Of a stretch of DNA of 38,084 nucleotides, positions 24,210-32,053 are shown one piece after another. This stretch comes from a virus, in the IMG/VR virus record IMGVR_UViG_3300008119_000019, positions 1-38,084 of that record. One strand, given 5' to 3'. Positions within the stretch are counted from its first letter, which is position 1. Each line of letters starts with the position of its first letter. A program made the translations under genes and the position numbers. Under the pieces are notes generated by a model. The model saw only the letters and a program-made list of their open reading frames with translations. It was not told where the DNA came from and did not search any database.

Positions 24210-25995
24210 TTTTAGCGATTTTTTAAGTGCATTAGATAAGGACGAGTTTGAAGAAACTCCTGCCGACTTACACGAGTTTGTAACTTCAACAAAGTATCTT
24301 GGTTTACCACCACTTTCTGAAAACCAATACATAATGCTTAAAGCAATGACTCAGATATACAAAAAAGAAACATTAGTTAGATGGCTTGGCCAAGATGAGG
24401 GTGAAAAAAGGTGGAAGCAAACCTGTAACGAAGTTATTTTTCAGTTAGGAAAAGGTTCTGGAAAAGACTATACATCAACAATTGCTGCAGCCTACATAGC
24501 ACATTTACTTCTATGTTTAAAGGATCCTGCAGTATATTATGGTAAACCACCAGGAGATTCAATTGATATTTTAAACGTTGCTATTAACGCAGTTCAGGCC
24601 AATAACGTTTTCTTTAAAGGGTTTAGAGCCAGATTAGATAAGTCCCCTTGGTTTGTTGGAAAGTATAATGCTAAAGCTGGGTCAGTAGAATTTGATAAAA
24701 GCATTACTGTACACTCTGGACACTCAGAAAGAGAAGCCTGGGAGGGATACAACGTAATGGTAGTTGTCCTTGATGAGATATCTGGATTTGCTCTAGAGTC
24801 AACAACTGGTCACGATCAGGCTAAGACTGCCCAATCTATTTATGATATGTACAGAGCATCAGTATCCTCACGTTTCCCAGACTTTGGAAAGTTAATACTT
24901 CTTTCATTCCCTAGATTTAAAAATGACTTTATTCAACAAAAATACGAAGAGGTCATATCTCAAAAGAGTGTGGTTGTAAAATCACATACATTTATACTTA
25001 ATCCAGATCTTCCAGAAACAGAGCCAGGAAATACATTTACTGTTCAGTGGGAAGAGGATGAAATAATTGCATACAAGATACCCAATGTTTATGCCCTAAA
25101 AAGACCCACATGGGAAATCAATCCAACTAGAAAAATTGAAGATTTTAAAATTGAGTTTTATCGTAATGCCGAAGACGCACTATCTAGATTTGCTTGCATG
25201 CCACCAGAGGCAGTAGATGCTTTCTTCAAGTCTAGAGAAAAAATAGAGTCAGCTTTCAATAATCCAAATTTAGCAGTTGATTTGTCTGGCAGGTTTGCAG
25301 ATTGGTTTAAGCCACAAGATGATAGGGAGTATTTTATACACATCGACTTGGCTCAAAAGCATGACCATTGTGCAGTTGCTATGGCACATGTAGATAAATG
25401 GGTAAACTTAAAGGTTGGAAATGAGTATGCACAATCTGCACCAATGATAACGGTAGATGCTGTAAGATATTGGACACCTACTGCATCTAAAAGCGTAGAC
25501 TTTAGCGAAGTAAAAGATTACATTCTTTCATTAAAGCAACGTGGATTTAACATAAAGCTAGCGACATTTGATAGATGGAACTCACATGAAATGATGCAAC
25601 AATTAAAAGCGTACGGAATGAATACCGAATTGCTTTCGGTTGCTAAAAAGCACTATGAAGATTTTGCCTTAATTATTGCTGAGGAGCGGGTTAAAGGACC
25701 AGTGCTTCCATTACTTATAGATGAGTTACTTCAGTTAAGAATTATAAGAGATAGAGTTGATCACCCTAGAAAAGGATCCAAAGATCTTGCGGATGCAGTT
25801 TGCGGGGCTATATATAATTCCATATATCACTCTAGGCGTAAAGAAAATAAAGAAATTGAAGTTCATACCTTTAAAGAAATGCAAAGGGACAACTACTTAG
25901 AAGAAGAACAAAAACAGGTCAAAAACTTAATTCATCCACCAAGACAAATGCCACAAGAATTATCGGATGCATTAAATAATATGGGCATAGTATAA
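24202..25995 (+). CDS. Terminase large subunit (packaging ATPase/nuclease)
   Basis: A 597-residue motor. ATPase domain: Walker A-like QLGKGSGKD (82-89), Walker B VVVLDE (187-192), and a coupling-type LLSFPRFKND (233-242). Nuclease domain (RNase H-like) acids: FIHIDLAQKHD (D382), ATFDRWN (D457) and SKDLADA (D528/D531). It cuts concatemers and translocates DNA into the prohead. ATG at 24202 sits inside the small-subunit gene. Only the packaging proteins, not capsid or portal, are in this window. Confidence 0.95.
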   Translation: MADFSDFLSALDKDEFEETPADLHEFVTSTKYLGLPPLSENQYIMLKAMTQIYKKETLVRWLGQDEGEKRWKQTCNEVIFQLGKGSGKDYTSTIAAAYIAHLLLCLKDPAVYYGKPPGDSIDILNVAINAVQANNVFFKGFRARLDKSPWFVGKYNAKAGSVEFDKSITVHSGHSEREAWEGYNVMVVVLDEISGFALESTTGHDQAKTAQSIYDMYRASVSSRFPDFGKLILLSFPRFKNDFIQQKYEEVISQKSVVVKSHTFILNPDLPETEPGNTFTVQWEEDEIIAYKIPNVYALKRPTWEINPTRKIEDFKIEFYRNAEDALSRFACMPPEAVDAFFKSREKIESAFNNPNLAVDLSGRFADWFKPQDDREYFIHIDLAQKHDHCAVAMAHVDKWVNLKVGNEYAQSAPMITVDAVRYWTPTASKSVDFSEVKDYILSLKQRGFNIKLATFDRWNSHEMMQQLKAYGMNTELLSVAKKHYEDFALIIAEERVKGPVLPLLIDELLQLRIIRDRVDHPRKGSKDLADAVCGAIYNSIYHSRRKENKEIEVHTFKEMQRDNYLEEEQKQVKNLIHPPRQMPQELSDALNNMGIV

Positions 25996-26015
25996 CCGTT
26001 TTAGTAGTCATTTAC

Positions 26016-26048
26016 TGATATAATTATCCTGGTAATCATTGTATTACC
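26016..26048 (+). promoter_or_regulatory. Extended -10 promoter with 5'-end hairpin
   Basis: TGATATAAT (26016-26024) is an extended -10 element; no good -35 was found. The predicted start (~26031) coincides with the first base of an inverted repeat, GGTAAT (26031-26036) and ATTACC (26043-26048), separated by six bases. So the mRNA would begin with a hairpin lying just before the AGGAG site (26050-26054) of the next gene. Confidence 0.5.
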
Positions 26049-26063
26049 TAGGAGAATTGGAAA

Positions 26064-28604
26064 ATTAACAGATTAAGACTTATATTAGGTTCATTCCTAC
26101 TGACCGTGTTTCTTCTATTCATAGGTCAGTCTTCGTCGTATGCAGAAGGAACAGATAGCTCTTCAGAGCAAGTAGTAGTTAGCCCAGCACAACAAGCAGT
26201 AAACACAGCGCTTGGAATTGCTACAACAGAAGTTCAACAAGCTATAGATGCTACTACAAATTCAACCACAGAAATATCACAGGCACAAACAGAATTATCT
26301 CAGGCGCAGTTAGCCGTATCTCAAGTTACTTCGGCAATTTCTACAGCTCAAACAGATGTAAATAATGTTCAATCTGCAATAAATACAATAACCGCCATAG
26401 ACGCCACAGTTACACAAATTGATCAAAGTTCGCAGGCTGTTCAGGATGCCAAAACAACTGTAAATACGGCACAAACATCAATTAATAATATTAATGTGTC
26501 TACTGCACAATCAGAGATTTCTCAACTAACAACGGCAAGAACTGAAGCTGTTACGGCGCAGTCAGTGGCACAAACAGAACTGACTCAAGCAAACATAGCA
26601 ATCGATAATGCTCAAAACGCAGTCAATGCTTTGCAGGCAACCATTGGGTCAAGCACAAATGTTCTTGCTGGAGTAGATGATGCTGGAGTTAGAATGGATC
26701 TTCCATTTAATTTATTAATGGGTGGAACACTATACAACAACGTGTTTGTTGGCTCTAATGCAACCATTACTTTCGGAGTTAACGAAGGGTCTAACTATTG
26801 GGCAACACCAAATGCACCTTCTGTTTCTATAGCAGGATGGGACTGGACTACATGGAGTACAGGAACTGGTATTACATATGCAACAACAGGATCCTCTTTA
26901 GATATTGCTTGGGATCTTAGACCATTTCCACAACAAGATGCCTCTACACAAATGGTTCAAGTAAGATTTAATGCCGACGTAAATCCAGCAAATGGGGCAT
27001 GGAAGGCAGATGTCTCTGCTATTGGACCTATTCCAAATGGGGCTAGATTTAATTATAGAGAAACAACAAATGGTACTGTAACAAATATTATTGATACAAA
27101 TTCTGGAGCTGGATTTAATGGGCAGATTAGTCAGGGTCCAGATTTCACCCCTATTGCAGATCCAAACAATGCTTCAGTTCAGGCAGCAGTTGACGCCGCA
27201 AATGCTACTATATTCCAATTAAATTCAAGTTTGAGCCCAGTTGTAACACAAAATGCTACAAATAATTCTATTATTTCTGGATTACAATCTGGAATTAACT
27301 CATTAAACAATACAGTAAACTCAGCAATATCTACCAAAACAAGTTTACAAGCAACACTAAATACAAGGGCAACCGACTTGACTAATGCAATTAATAGTAA
27401 TATACCTACACCATCCCCTATACTTGCAGAGCCAGTTATTGAGGGAACTACAGTAACCATTGCCCCTGAGTTGCCATTAGGTTACACAGCAAACACTTGG
27501 TTTTATCAAGTAATTACTGATGATCCAAATGCGGAGAATCCTTATGCTGGAGGAACATATAATACAGATGGTGCTCCAGAGTCTATTCAACTTACTGGTT
27601 TGACAGAAGGTGCTACCTATACAATTAGAGTTGCTAACTGGTCTGGTCCAGTAAGCCAATATACTGAAACTGTTATTTCAATTCCAACAACACAAAGTTC
27701 TAATTTAACTAGTGGAGGATCAGCACCAGTAGATTACCCTGTTGACCAGCCAATAGAAGAAACACCAGTAGATGAAAATCCAGTAGATGAGACTCCAATA
27801 GAAGAAACTCCTGTAGACGAAACCCCAACAGAAGAAACCCCAAATGAAGATACTGTAGATGAAGAACCTTCAGATGAAAATAATACAGAAGAGTCTGCAA
27901 CAGAAGAATCTGGAGATACAGAGGGTTCTGAATTAACTTCAGACGAAGTTGTTTCTATTGTAGAAGATTTTGCTTCAGATGGTAATTTAACAGCATCAGA
28001 TTCAGAGGCAATACTAGATGCACTTTCAGCAGATGGAGAAGTAACAATTGATGAAGTAGCAGGTCTATCAGAAGCATTATCTGAAGATGGAACATTAACT
28101 GAATCTGAAAAAGATTTAATTGCAGACGCATTAATTGAGTCAGCAGATGGTGGTGCAATATCGGCACAAGATATAGAAGCCTCTGGTCTTGAATTTAAAG
28201 ATTTACCACCACAAACACCAGTTGATATACGTACAGATGAGAATGGTAATGCGGTTGTCATTGTAGCTGCTGTAGCCTCAGCTTTACAAAATTTAGAAAG
28301 TCCAGCTGCATTAATCGGTGGAATTGCAAACTGTATAAACCCACCAGGACCAGAAGATCCAAACTATGATCCAGATGCACCTAAATGTGAAATTTTTACT
28401 GCGCTATCTAATATTGGTGCAGATATGTCAGATGAAGAAAGAGAAGAGTCTACCGAAATGATGGTAGCAACAGTTGTGGCAGCTGGAGCAGCAATAAATG
28501 CTGTAGCTGCGGCAGGAACAACCACTGGAGGATCTAGTAATACTGGATCAAGTGGCGGAGGAACCTCTGGTGAATCCAAGGGGGTAAGGAGAAGAAGACG
28601 ATGA
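26064..28604 (+). CDS. Large exported multidomain protein with probable AUU start
   Basis: Read from ATT at 26064 (AGGAG at 26050-26054, nine-base spacing) the protein is 846 residues and has a complete Sec signal: INRLRLILGSFLLTVFLLFI, cleavage after SSSYA. The only standard start, GTG 26106, lacks an RBS and removes half of that signal. Then: coiled-coil repeats (~30-190), a beta domain like the nidogen/NIDO entry motif (LPFNLLMGGTLYNNVFVGSNATITFG, ~200-340), a second coiled-coil/PilZ-free linker and a fibronectin-like part (~430-530), an acidic EETPVDE repeat (~560-610), EF-hand-like DG loops (~620-700), a Cys pair (~755-770), and a final RRRRR. Function unknown; host envelope or tape-like role possible. 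Confidence 0.75.
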   Translation: MNRLRLILGSFLLTVFLLFIGQSSSYAEGTDSSSEQVVVSPAQQAVNTALGIATTEVQQAIDATTNSTTEISQAQTELSQAQLAVSQVTSAISTAQTDVNNVQSAINTITAIDATVTQIDQSSQAVQDAKTTVNTAQTSINNINVSTAQSEISQLTTARTEAVTAQSVAQTELTQANIAIDNAQNAVNALQATIGSSTNVLAGVDDAGVRMDLPFNLLMGGTLYNNVFVGSNATITFGVNEGSNYWATPNAPSVSIAGWDWTTWSTGTGITYATTGSSLDIAWDLRPFPQQDASTQMVQVRFNADVNPANGAWKADVSAIGPIPNGARFNYRETTNGTVTNIIDTNSGAGFNGQISQGPDFTPIADPNNASVQAAVDAANATIFQLNSSLSPVVTQNATNNSIISGLQSGINSLNNTVNSAISTKTSLQATLNTRATDLTNAINSNIPTPSPILAEPVIEGTTVTIAPELPLGYTANTWFYQVITDDPNAENPYAGGTYNTDGAPESIQLTGLTEGATYTIRVANWSGPVSQYTETVISIPTTQSSNLTSGGSAPVDYPVDQPIEETPVDENPVDETPIEETPVDETPTEETPNEDTVDEEPSDENNTEESATEESGDTEGSELTSDEVVSIVEDFASDGNLTASDSEAILDALSADGEVTIDEVAGLSEALSEDGTLTESEKDLIADALIESADGGAISAQDIEASGLEFKDLPPQTPVDIRTDENGNAVVIVAAVASALQNLESPAALIGGIANCINPPGPEDPNYDPDAPKCEIFTALSNIGADMSDEEREESTEMMVATVVAAGAAINAVAAAGTTTGGSSNTGSSGGGTSGESKGVRRRRR
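27758..27850. repeat. Short in-frame Glu/Thr/Pro/Asp repeat tract
   Basis: Within the exported protein, the block EETPVDE-type is repeated with variation about six times (P-I-E-E-T-P-V-D-E, P-V-D-E-N, P-I-E-E-T ...). The DNA repeat period is about 15 bases. It is a flexible, strongly acidic spacer, and accounts for the long spurious ORF seen in the opposite direction. Confidence 0.7.
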
Positions 28605-28771
28605 TGAAAATAATAAAAGATATGATTGATCAACTTTGGACACTTCTTGGCATGTTTATCGCCTGGGTTGTCCTAGATGGTAGTGCAAAGACAGTGGTGG
28701 GCTATGCAATAGTTGGAACAATCGTAGCTTGGATGATTACATATCCAATACGAAATAGAGAGGAGGACTAA
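28601..28771 (+). CDS. Small two-helix membrane protein, possible holin partner
   Basis: A 56-residue ORF starting ATGATG inside the exported protein's stop (AAGGAG upstream). Two probable transmembrane helices: WTLLGMFIAWVVLDG and TVVGYAIVGTIVAWMITY, then a charged end (IRNREED). The next gene begins two bases after its stop and is also a membrane protein. Such pairs are common as holin/antiholin. Role is therefore probable, not demonstrated; it was too small to be a typical ORF call. Confidence 0.6.
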   Translation: MMKIIKDMIDQLWTLLGMFIAWVVLDGSAKTVVGYAIVGTIVAWMITYPIRNREED

Positions 28772-28772
28772 T

Positions 28773-29090
28773 ATGGCAAAGAAGAAAGATATTGACTTAA
28801 CAGTAATCGATCCAGCAACTGGAGAAGAAGTGTTAGGTTCATCAGCCGTAACTAATATTTGGAACATCCTAATGAGAATTGTCGCAGTTTTTGCGGCATC
28901 TGGACTTTCAGTAATTGGTGCAGGATCTTTGGTAGGAATTGACACAATGAAGGCGGTCATTCTTGCTGGAACACTTGGTGTTGCTACTGTAGTTGAAAAA
29001 CTTGCAAGAGCATTCCTAGATGATGGAAAACTATCAGCTGCAGAAATTAACTCAGCATTTGCAAAAATTGATAAAAACGCAAAAGAATAG
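28773..29090 (+). CDS. Candidate holin
   Basis: A 105-residue protein: charged N-terminus (MAKKKDIDLTVIDPATGEEV), then hydrophobic helices NILMRIVAVFAASGLSVIGAGSLVGI and MKAVILAGTLGVATVVEKLARAFL, then a charged C-terminal domain (DDGKLSAAEINSAFAKID). The pattern is like the short phage r1t-type holins found next to lysis or packaging genes. It is preceded by GAGGAGG and follows the two-helix gene by one base. No lysin is in this window, so the lysis role rests on membrane topology and neighbours. Confidence 0.6.
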   Translation: MAKKKDIDLTVIDPATGEEVLGSSAVTNIWNILMRIVAVFAASGLSVIGAGSLVGIDTMKAVILAGTLGVATVVEKLARAFLDDGKLSAAEINSAFAKIDKNAKE

Positions 29091-29108
29091 TAGACATAAA
29101 AAATATAG

Positions 29109-29131
29109 GGGTGTATAGTTAATATACACCC
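29109..29131 (+). other. Perfect hairpin directly before the tRNA
   Basis: GGGTGTATA, five-base loop GTTAA, TATACACCC: nine base pairs. It ends two bases before the 5' end of the tRNA. There is no T-run after it. It may be a processing signal for the tRNA, or terminate the holin mRNA. Confidence 0.65.
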
Positions 29132-29132
29132 A

Positions 29133-29209
29133 GCGGTGTTAGCTTAGTTGGTTAAAGCCCCCGACTCATAATCGGGTAATCGTAGGTTCAAGTCCTACAC
29201 ACCGCACCA
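29133..29209 (+). tRNA. tRNA with CAT anticodon (Met, or Ile2 reading AUA)
   Basis: All four arms fold: acceptor GCGGTGT/ACACCGC, D stem GCTT/AAGC, anticodon stem CCCGA/TCGGG with loop CTCATAA, T arm GTAGG-TTCAAGT-CCTAC, discriminator A and encoded CCA. Anticodon C-A-T. The CGACTCATAATCG core of the anticodon arm matches that of tRNA-Ile2 rather than elongator tRNA-Met, and this genome is rich in AUA codons, so a lysidine-modified Ile2 is plausible. Identity needs confirmation. Confidence 0.9.
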
Positions 29210-29290
29210 GCCCCACAGGCCTTTAGGATGGCTAGTTACACATCTATTCCCCTGCAAAGTGCAGGAATTTCTGTGGGGCCCCTTTTATTG
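29210..29290 (+). terminator. Structured terminator after the tRNA
   Basis: GCCCCACAG (29210-29218) pairs with CTGTGGGGC (29271-29279), nine bases, followed by CCCCTTTTATTG. Inside are two further hairpins: GATG...CATC (about 29227-29244) and ATTCC-CC-TGCA-AAG-TGCA-GGAAT (29246-29268). So a multibranched RNA of about 70 bases ends in a T-rich run, directly after the tRNA CCA end. Confidence 0.7.
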
Positions 29291-29319
29291 TTGTATATTA
29301 TATAGATAGATGATATACT
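29291..29319 (+). promoter_or_regulatory. Candidate promoter for the genes after the tRNA
   Basis: TTGTAT (29291-29296), 17-base spacer, TATACT (29314-29319). Predicted start about 29326, leaving a very short leader that holds only the GGAGG site for the gene at 29337. Confidence 0.5.
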
Positions 29320-29336
29320 TAATTAACGGAGGACTA

Positions 29337-29576
29337 ATGGACGGTGTCAATTTTCAGATGGGTGGATATCAGGATGAAGACGGTACCATTAATCTAAGTT
29401 TAAAGTCGGGAGACGATTTTAACCTTGATGTCTCATATAAAGATCCACTGCTAGCCCAGTTTGTAGTATTTAATTTACCTTACATACTTTCAGATATGAT
29501 GGAGCAGGCGATGGAAGAGTCCTTTGAATACAACATGGATGAAGAATTAAGAAAAATTTTAGAGGAGGGTAAGTAA
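29337..29576 (+). CDS. Small acidic protein, unknown function
   Basis: A 79-residue protein. An in-frame ATG exists at 29310, but ATG 29337 is preceded by GGAGG (29328-29332) and is preferred. Beta-hairpins in the first half (DGVNFQMGG, DGTINLSLKSGDDFNLDVS), and an acidic helix at the end (ILSDMMEQAMEESFEYNMDEELRKI). It ends in TAATG, leading straight into the next gene. Unknown function. Confidence 0.55.
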   Translation: MDGVNFQMGGYQDEDGTINLSLKSGDDFNLDVSYKDPLLAQFVVFNLPYILSDMMEQAMEESFEYNMDEELRKILEEGK

Positions 29577-29710
29577 TGCCAAAAAGAAAAGCAACGGCTT
29601 TTAATCCGATGCAGATTAAAAACGGTAGAATTGTTCGTTTAAGAAAAGACGGAACAATTAAAGCAGACTTTGGTCCTTATACTCCAAAAAAGAAAGTTGG
29701 TAAAAAGTAA
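29576..29710 (+). CDS. Tiny basic protein
   Basis: A 44-residue ORF with GAGGAGGG upstream, starting at TAATG and ending one base before the next gene. It is rich in Lys and Arg (PKRKATAFNPMQIKNGRIVRLRKD; KKKVGKK at the end), with a possible beta hairpin and nucleic-acid-binding charge. It is conserved in context with a gene that also has a small basic domain. Function unknown. Confidence 0.6.
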   Translation: MPKRKATAFNPMQIKNGRIVRLRKDGTIKADFGPYTPKKKVGKK

Positions 29711-30237
29711 TGCCTAAAGGTAGATATACAATCGGTGGTAAAGGTACGCATGGATGCAAAGGCTATCCAGTTGTAGGAGACACTGGTAAAGTTCATGGAT
29801 GTCATACAACAAGACAGGCTGCACAAAGTCAACAAGCAGCCATTTATGCATCAGAAAATTCTAAGAAATCTGTAGATGAAAATGATCCAAGAATTGGTGA
29901 AAACCATGACTGTGAAGAGTGTCGTGATTCAATGAATAAGTCTATGGATTCAGATACAGACCCAATCACTGGAGAAGAAAGAGAAGCGGTATTAGACCCA
30001 GCAGAGTCTCCAATAAGTTGGGGTGGTGTATTTAAACCAGTATTGACCAAGGCATCTAAGCCAAACTATGGAAACATTATTAGACCACGTAAGGGTGAGC
30101 CTTCAAATAAAGAGTTATATGCTAGAATAGTCGCTGAGGCTAAGCGTAAATTTGATGTTTACCCATCTGCAGTAGCAAACGCCTGGGTAGTCCAGGAATA
30201 CAAAAGACGTGGTGGAACATATAAATCTAGCAATTAA
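29710..30237 (+). CDS. Phage protein with two small conserved domains
   Basis: A 175-residue protein. N-terminal: a short Gly/Cys/His-rich segment (GGKGTHGCKGYPVV...GCHTTRQAA) of a type found at the ends of phage head-related proteins. Middle: polar, with HDCEECRDS and a Pro-rich region. C-terminal ~65 residues: NKELYARIVAEAKRKFDVYPSAVANAWVVQEYKRRGG, a recurring phage domain of unknown role found in the same proteins as the domain in 33601-34347. Both domains may be nucleic-acid or capsid-binding parts. Start at TAATG overlap. A terminator follows at 30258. Confidence 0.6.
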   Translation: MPKGRYTIGGKGTHGCKGYPVVGDTGKVHGCHTTRQAAQSQQAAIYASENSKKSVDENDPRIGENHDCEECRDSMNKSMDSDTDPITGEEREAVLDPAESPISWGGVFKPVLTKASKPNYGNIIRPRKGEPSNKELYARIVAEAKRKFDVYPSAVANAWVVQEYKRRGGTYKSSN

Positions 30238-30247
30238 CCAAAAGCTC

Positions 30248-30277
30248 TTGACTTAAGCCCACATTACTTGATATATT
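30248..30277 (+). promoter_or_regulatory. Strong candidate promoter for tRNA-Asn and the secreted protein
   Basis: TTGACT (30248-30253), an 18-base spacer, and TATATT (30272-30277); predicted start near 30284. The elements lie inside the terminator stem of the upstream operon (30258-30294), so upstream RNA is ended where downstream transcription starts. Confidence 0.6.
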
Positions 30278-30294
30278 AGTTGTGTGGGTTTTTT
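30258..30294 (+). terminator. Intrinsic terminator overlapping a promoter
   Basis: CCCACA (30258-30263) and TGTGGG (30283-30288) form the stem, 19-base loop, then TTTTTT (30289-30294). It ends the operon that stops at 30237. tRNA-Asn begins two bases later. Confidence 0.65.
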
Positions 30295-30295
30295 G

Positions 30296-30368
30296 TGGGG
30301 ATTAGCTCAGCAGGCAGAGCGAGAAGCTGTTAACTTCTATGTCCCTGGTTCGAATCCAGGATTCCCAG
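30296..30368 (+). tRNA. tRNA-Asn (GTT)
   Basis: Acceptor TGGGGAT/ATTCCCA (one G-T), D stem GCTC/GAGC, anticodon stem AGAAG/CTTCT with loop CTGTTAA (anticodon GTT), T arm CCTGG-TTCGAAT-CCAGG, discriminator G. CCA is not encoded. It reads AAC/AAT, both common here. Confidence 0.9.
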
Positions 30369-30428
30369 CGGTGATATCCAGAAGGGTATTTCCAAACTCT
30401 ATATATAGAAAAGGAAAAACAAAAAAAT

Positions 30429-32042
30429 ATGAATAATACAATCAAAAGGATCTCTACTGTAGTAGTTTCGGCTATTGCAGCAACATTCTTGGTTGCAGTT
30501 CCACAAGCTCAAGCAGCGGTAAGTAACGGATACGTACTATCCGATTCTTTATCTGCAGGTGCTCGTGGTGTAACAGTATTGGCAGATACAACTAAGGCAG
30601 AGGCTGGAGTTAATGCAGTTGTTGCACTAACCACAAGCGATACCTTAGCTTCTACAGCAGATGACAATGTCTCATTAGAGATTTCTGGACCTGCAACATT
30701 TACTGATTACACAGCAGCGGGGTCAAACCCTACTGGTGCAACACTTACTAGTTTAGGAAAACTGTTTACATTTACAGCAACAACCTCATCAGCGGTCACA
30801 TTGCCAACAAATGTAAAATTAACTATTAATGGTGAGGGCACAGTAACTGTAACACAAAAGAAGAAGGTTGGATCAACTACTTCTACAATTGATATCAAGA
30901 CAATTTATGCCACAACTAGCGCAAAGACAAATACATTGTCTGTAGCGAACAGTTTTGGACGTGTCCAAGATACTTCAACACAAGGCACACTTGCTTCTAG
31001 CGTAGATGTTGCTGGATCAACAACAGTTGTTAATGGTGGAACAGGCTACGTAAACGTTCTTGCAAAAGACGCCTACGATGCAACACTTTCAACAAATGGT
31101 GTAATCCAAGCAATTGCTACTGGCGGAGCAGTTGTAGCGTGGGATGCAGCACCAACAACACAAGTAAATGCAGCAGCAAAAACTGGTGTTGGCGGAGTTC
31201 TTTATGTAACTCAAGGTACTGCTAATGCTGGAAAGCCAGTATCAACAACCATTACAATCACATTTAATGGAACACTACTTACAACAAAATCAATTAACTT
31301 TACTGGACAAGCTGCGTCTATCGTAGTTTCTGGTGAAGATATTGCACAGGCTGGCGGAGCACGTACAGGAACCTATGACTTTGTAGTCAAAGATTCTGCT
31401 GGTAATCAATTAGCTGGAATTACTCCAACTGCTGATACCACAAAGTATAGCGCACAAGTAACTGCAGTTTCTGTTGGCGGAGCATCATCTGCTACAGCAG
31501 TACAAACTGGTGGTTGGACATGCGCTGCTACATCAGGATCAACAAAGGTACGTATTCAGCACACACTTTCAGACCTTTCAGTAATCTACTCAAATGAGTT
31601 TGATGCACGTTGCGGTCAAGGTGTAAATAAGTACACAGCAACAATGGATAAGGCTTCTTATCTTCCAGGAGAGATTGCAACATTAACCGTAAGTGCAACT
31701 GATATTTCAGGAGCAAAGGTACACGATGCAGCGACACTTGGAACAGGAGTAGCAATTTCTGCTGGTGGCTTAACGCTAATCGGAACTGCTGCCTCAACAG
31801 ATACATTTACAAACGGTGCCAAGACATACAAGTTTACCGTTGGTAATAACACTGGTTCATACAATGCGGTAGTTGATCTACCTGCTTATGTATCAACAGA
31901 TTCTGCTAAGGTAGTATCATACAAGGTTGCACCAAGCTCAGCAGAGGTATCCAATGCTGAAGTTCTAAAGGCAATCGTTGCTCTTATTGCTCAAATCAAT
32001 AAGCAAATTGCAGCATTACAGAAACTACTTCTTAAGAAGTAA
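30429..32042 (+). CDS. Secreted Ig-like repeat protein
   Basis: A 537-residue protein with a textbook Sec signal peptide: basic NNTIKR, hydrophobic VVVSAIAATFLVAV, and an AQA cleavage site (about residue 29). The mature part is Thr/Ala/Ser/Gly-rich beta structure, with several Ig-like or bacterial adhesin-type repeats (VVNGGTGYVNVLAKDAYDATLSTN..., TYDFVVKDSAGNQLAGI, LPGEIATLTVSATDISG). The extreme C-terminus is an amphipathic helix (EVLKAIVALIAQINKQIAALQKLL). That end resembles tails seen on secreted proteins of small actinobacteria. Codons look like the rest of the genome. Could coat the infected cell surface or be a virion-surface protein. AAAAGGAAA precedes the ATG. Confidence 0.75.
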   Translation: MNNTIKRISTVVVSAIAATFLVAVPQAQAAVSNGYVLSDSLSAGARGVTVLADTTKAEAGVNAVVALTTSDTLASTADDNVSLEISGPATFTDYTAAGSNPTGATLTSLGKLFTFTATTSSAVTLPTNVKLTINGEGTVTVTQKKKVGSTTSTIDIKTIYATTSAKTNTLSVANSFGRVQDTSTQGTLASSVDVAGSTTVVNGGTGYVNVLAKDAYDATLSTNGVIQAIATGGAVVAWDAAPTTQVNAAAKTGVGGVLYVTQGTANAGKPVSTTITITFNGTLLTTKSINFTGQAASIVVSGEDIAQAGGARTGTYDFVVKDSAGNQLAGITPTADTTKYSAQVTAVSVGGASSATAVQTGGWTCAATSGSTKVRIQHTLSDLSVIYSNEFDARCGQGVNKYTATMDKASYLPGEIATLTVSATDISGAKVHDAATLGTGVAISAGGLTLIGTAASTDTFTNGAKTYKFTVGNNTGSYNAVVDLPAYVSTDSAKVVSYKVAPSSAEVSNAEVLKAIVALIAQINKQIAALQKLLLKK

Positions 32043-32053
32043 CTTCTGACACC

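Noticed and set aside
27734-28261. 175-codon minus-strand ORF
   Set aside because: It is the mirror of the acidic repeat and Ser/Asp/Glu-rich coding on the + strand; the product is nearly all Ser, Val and Thr repeats, with no promoter.
26106-28604. GTG at 26106 as the start of the exported protein
   Set aside because: It removes the basic part and half the hydrophobic core of the signal peptide and has no ribosome-binding site.
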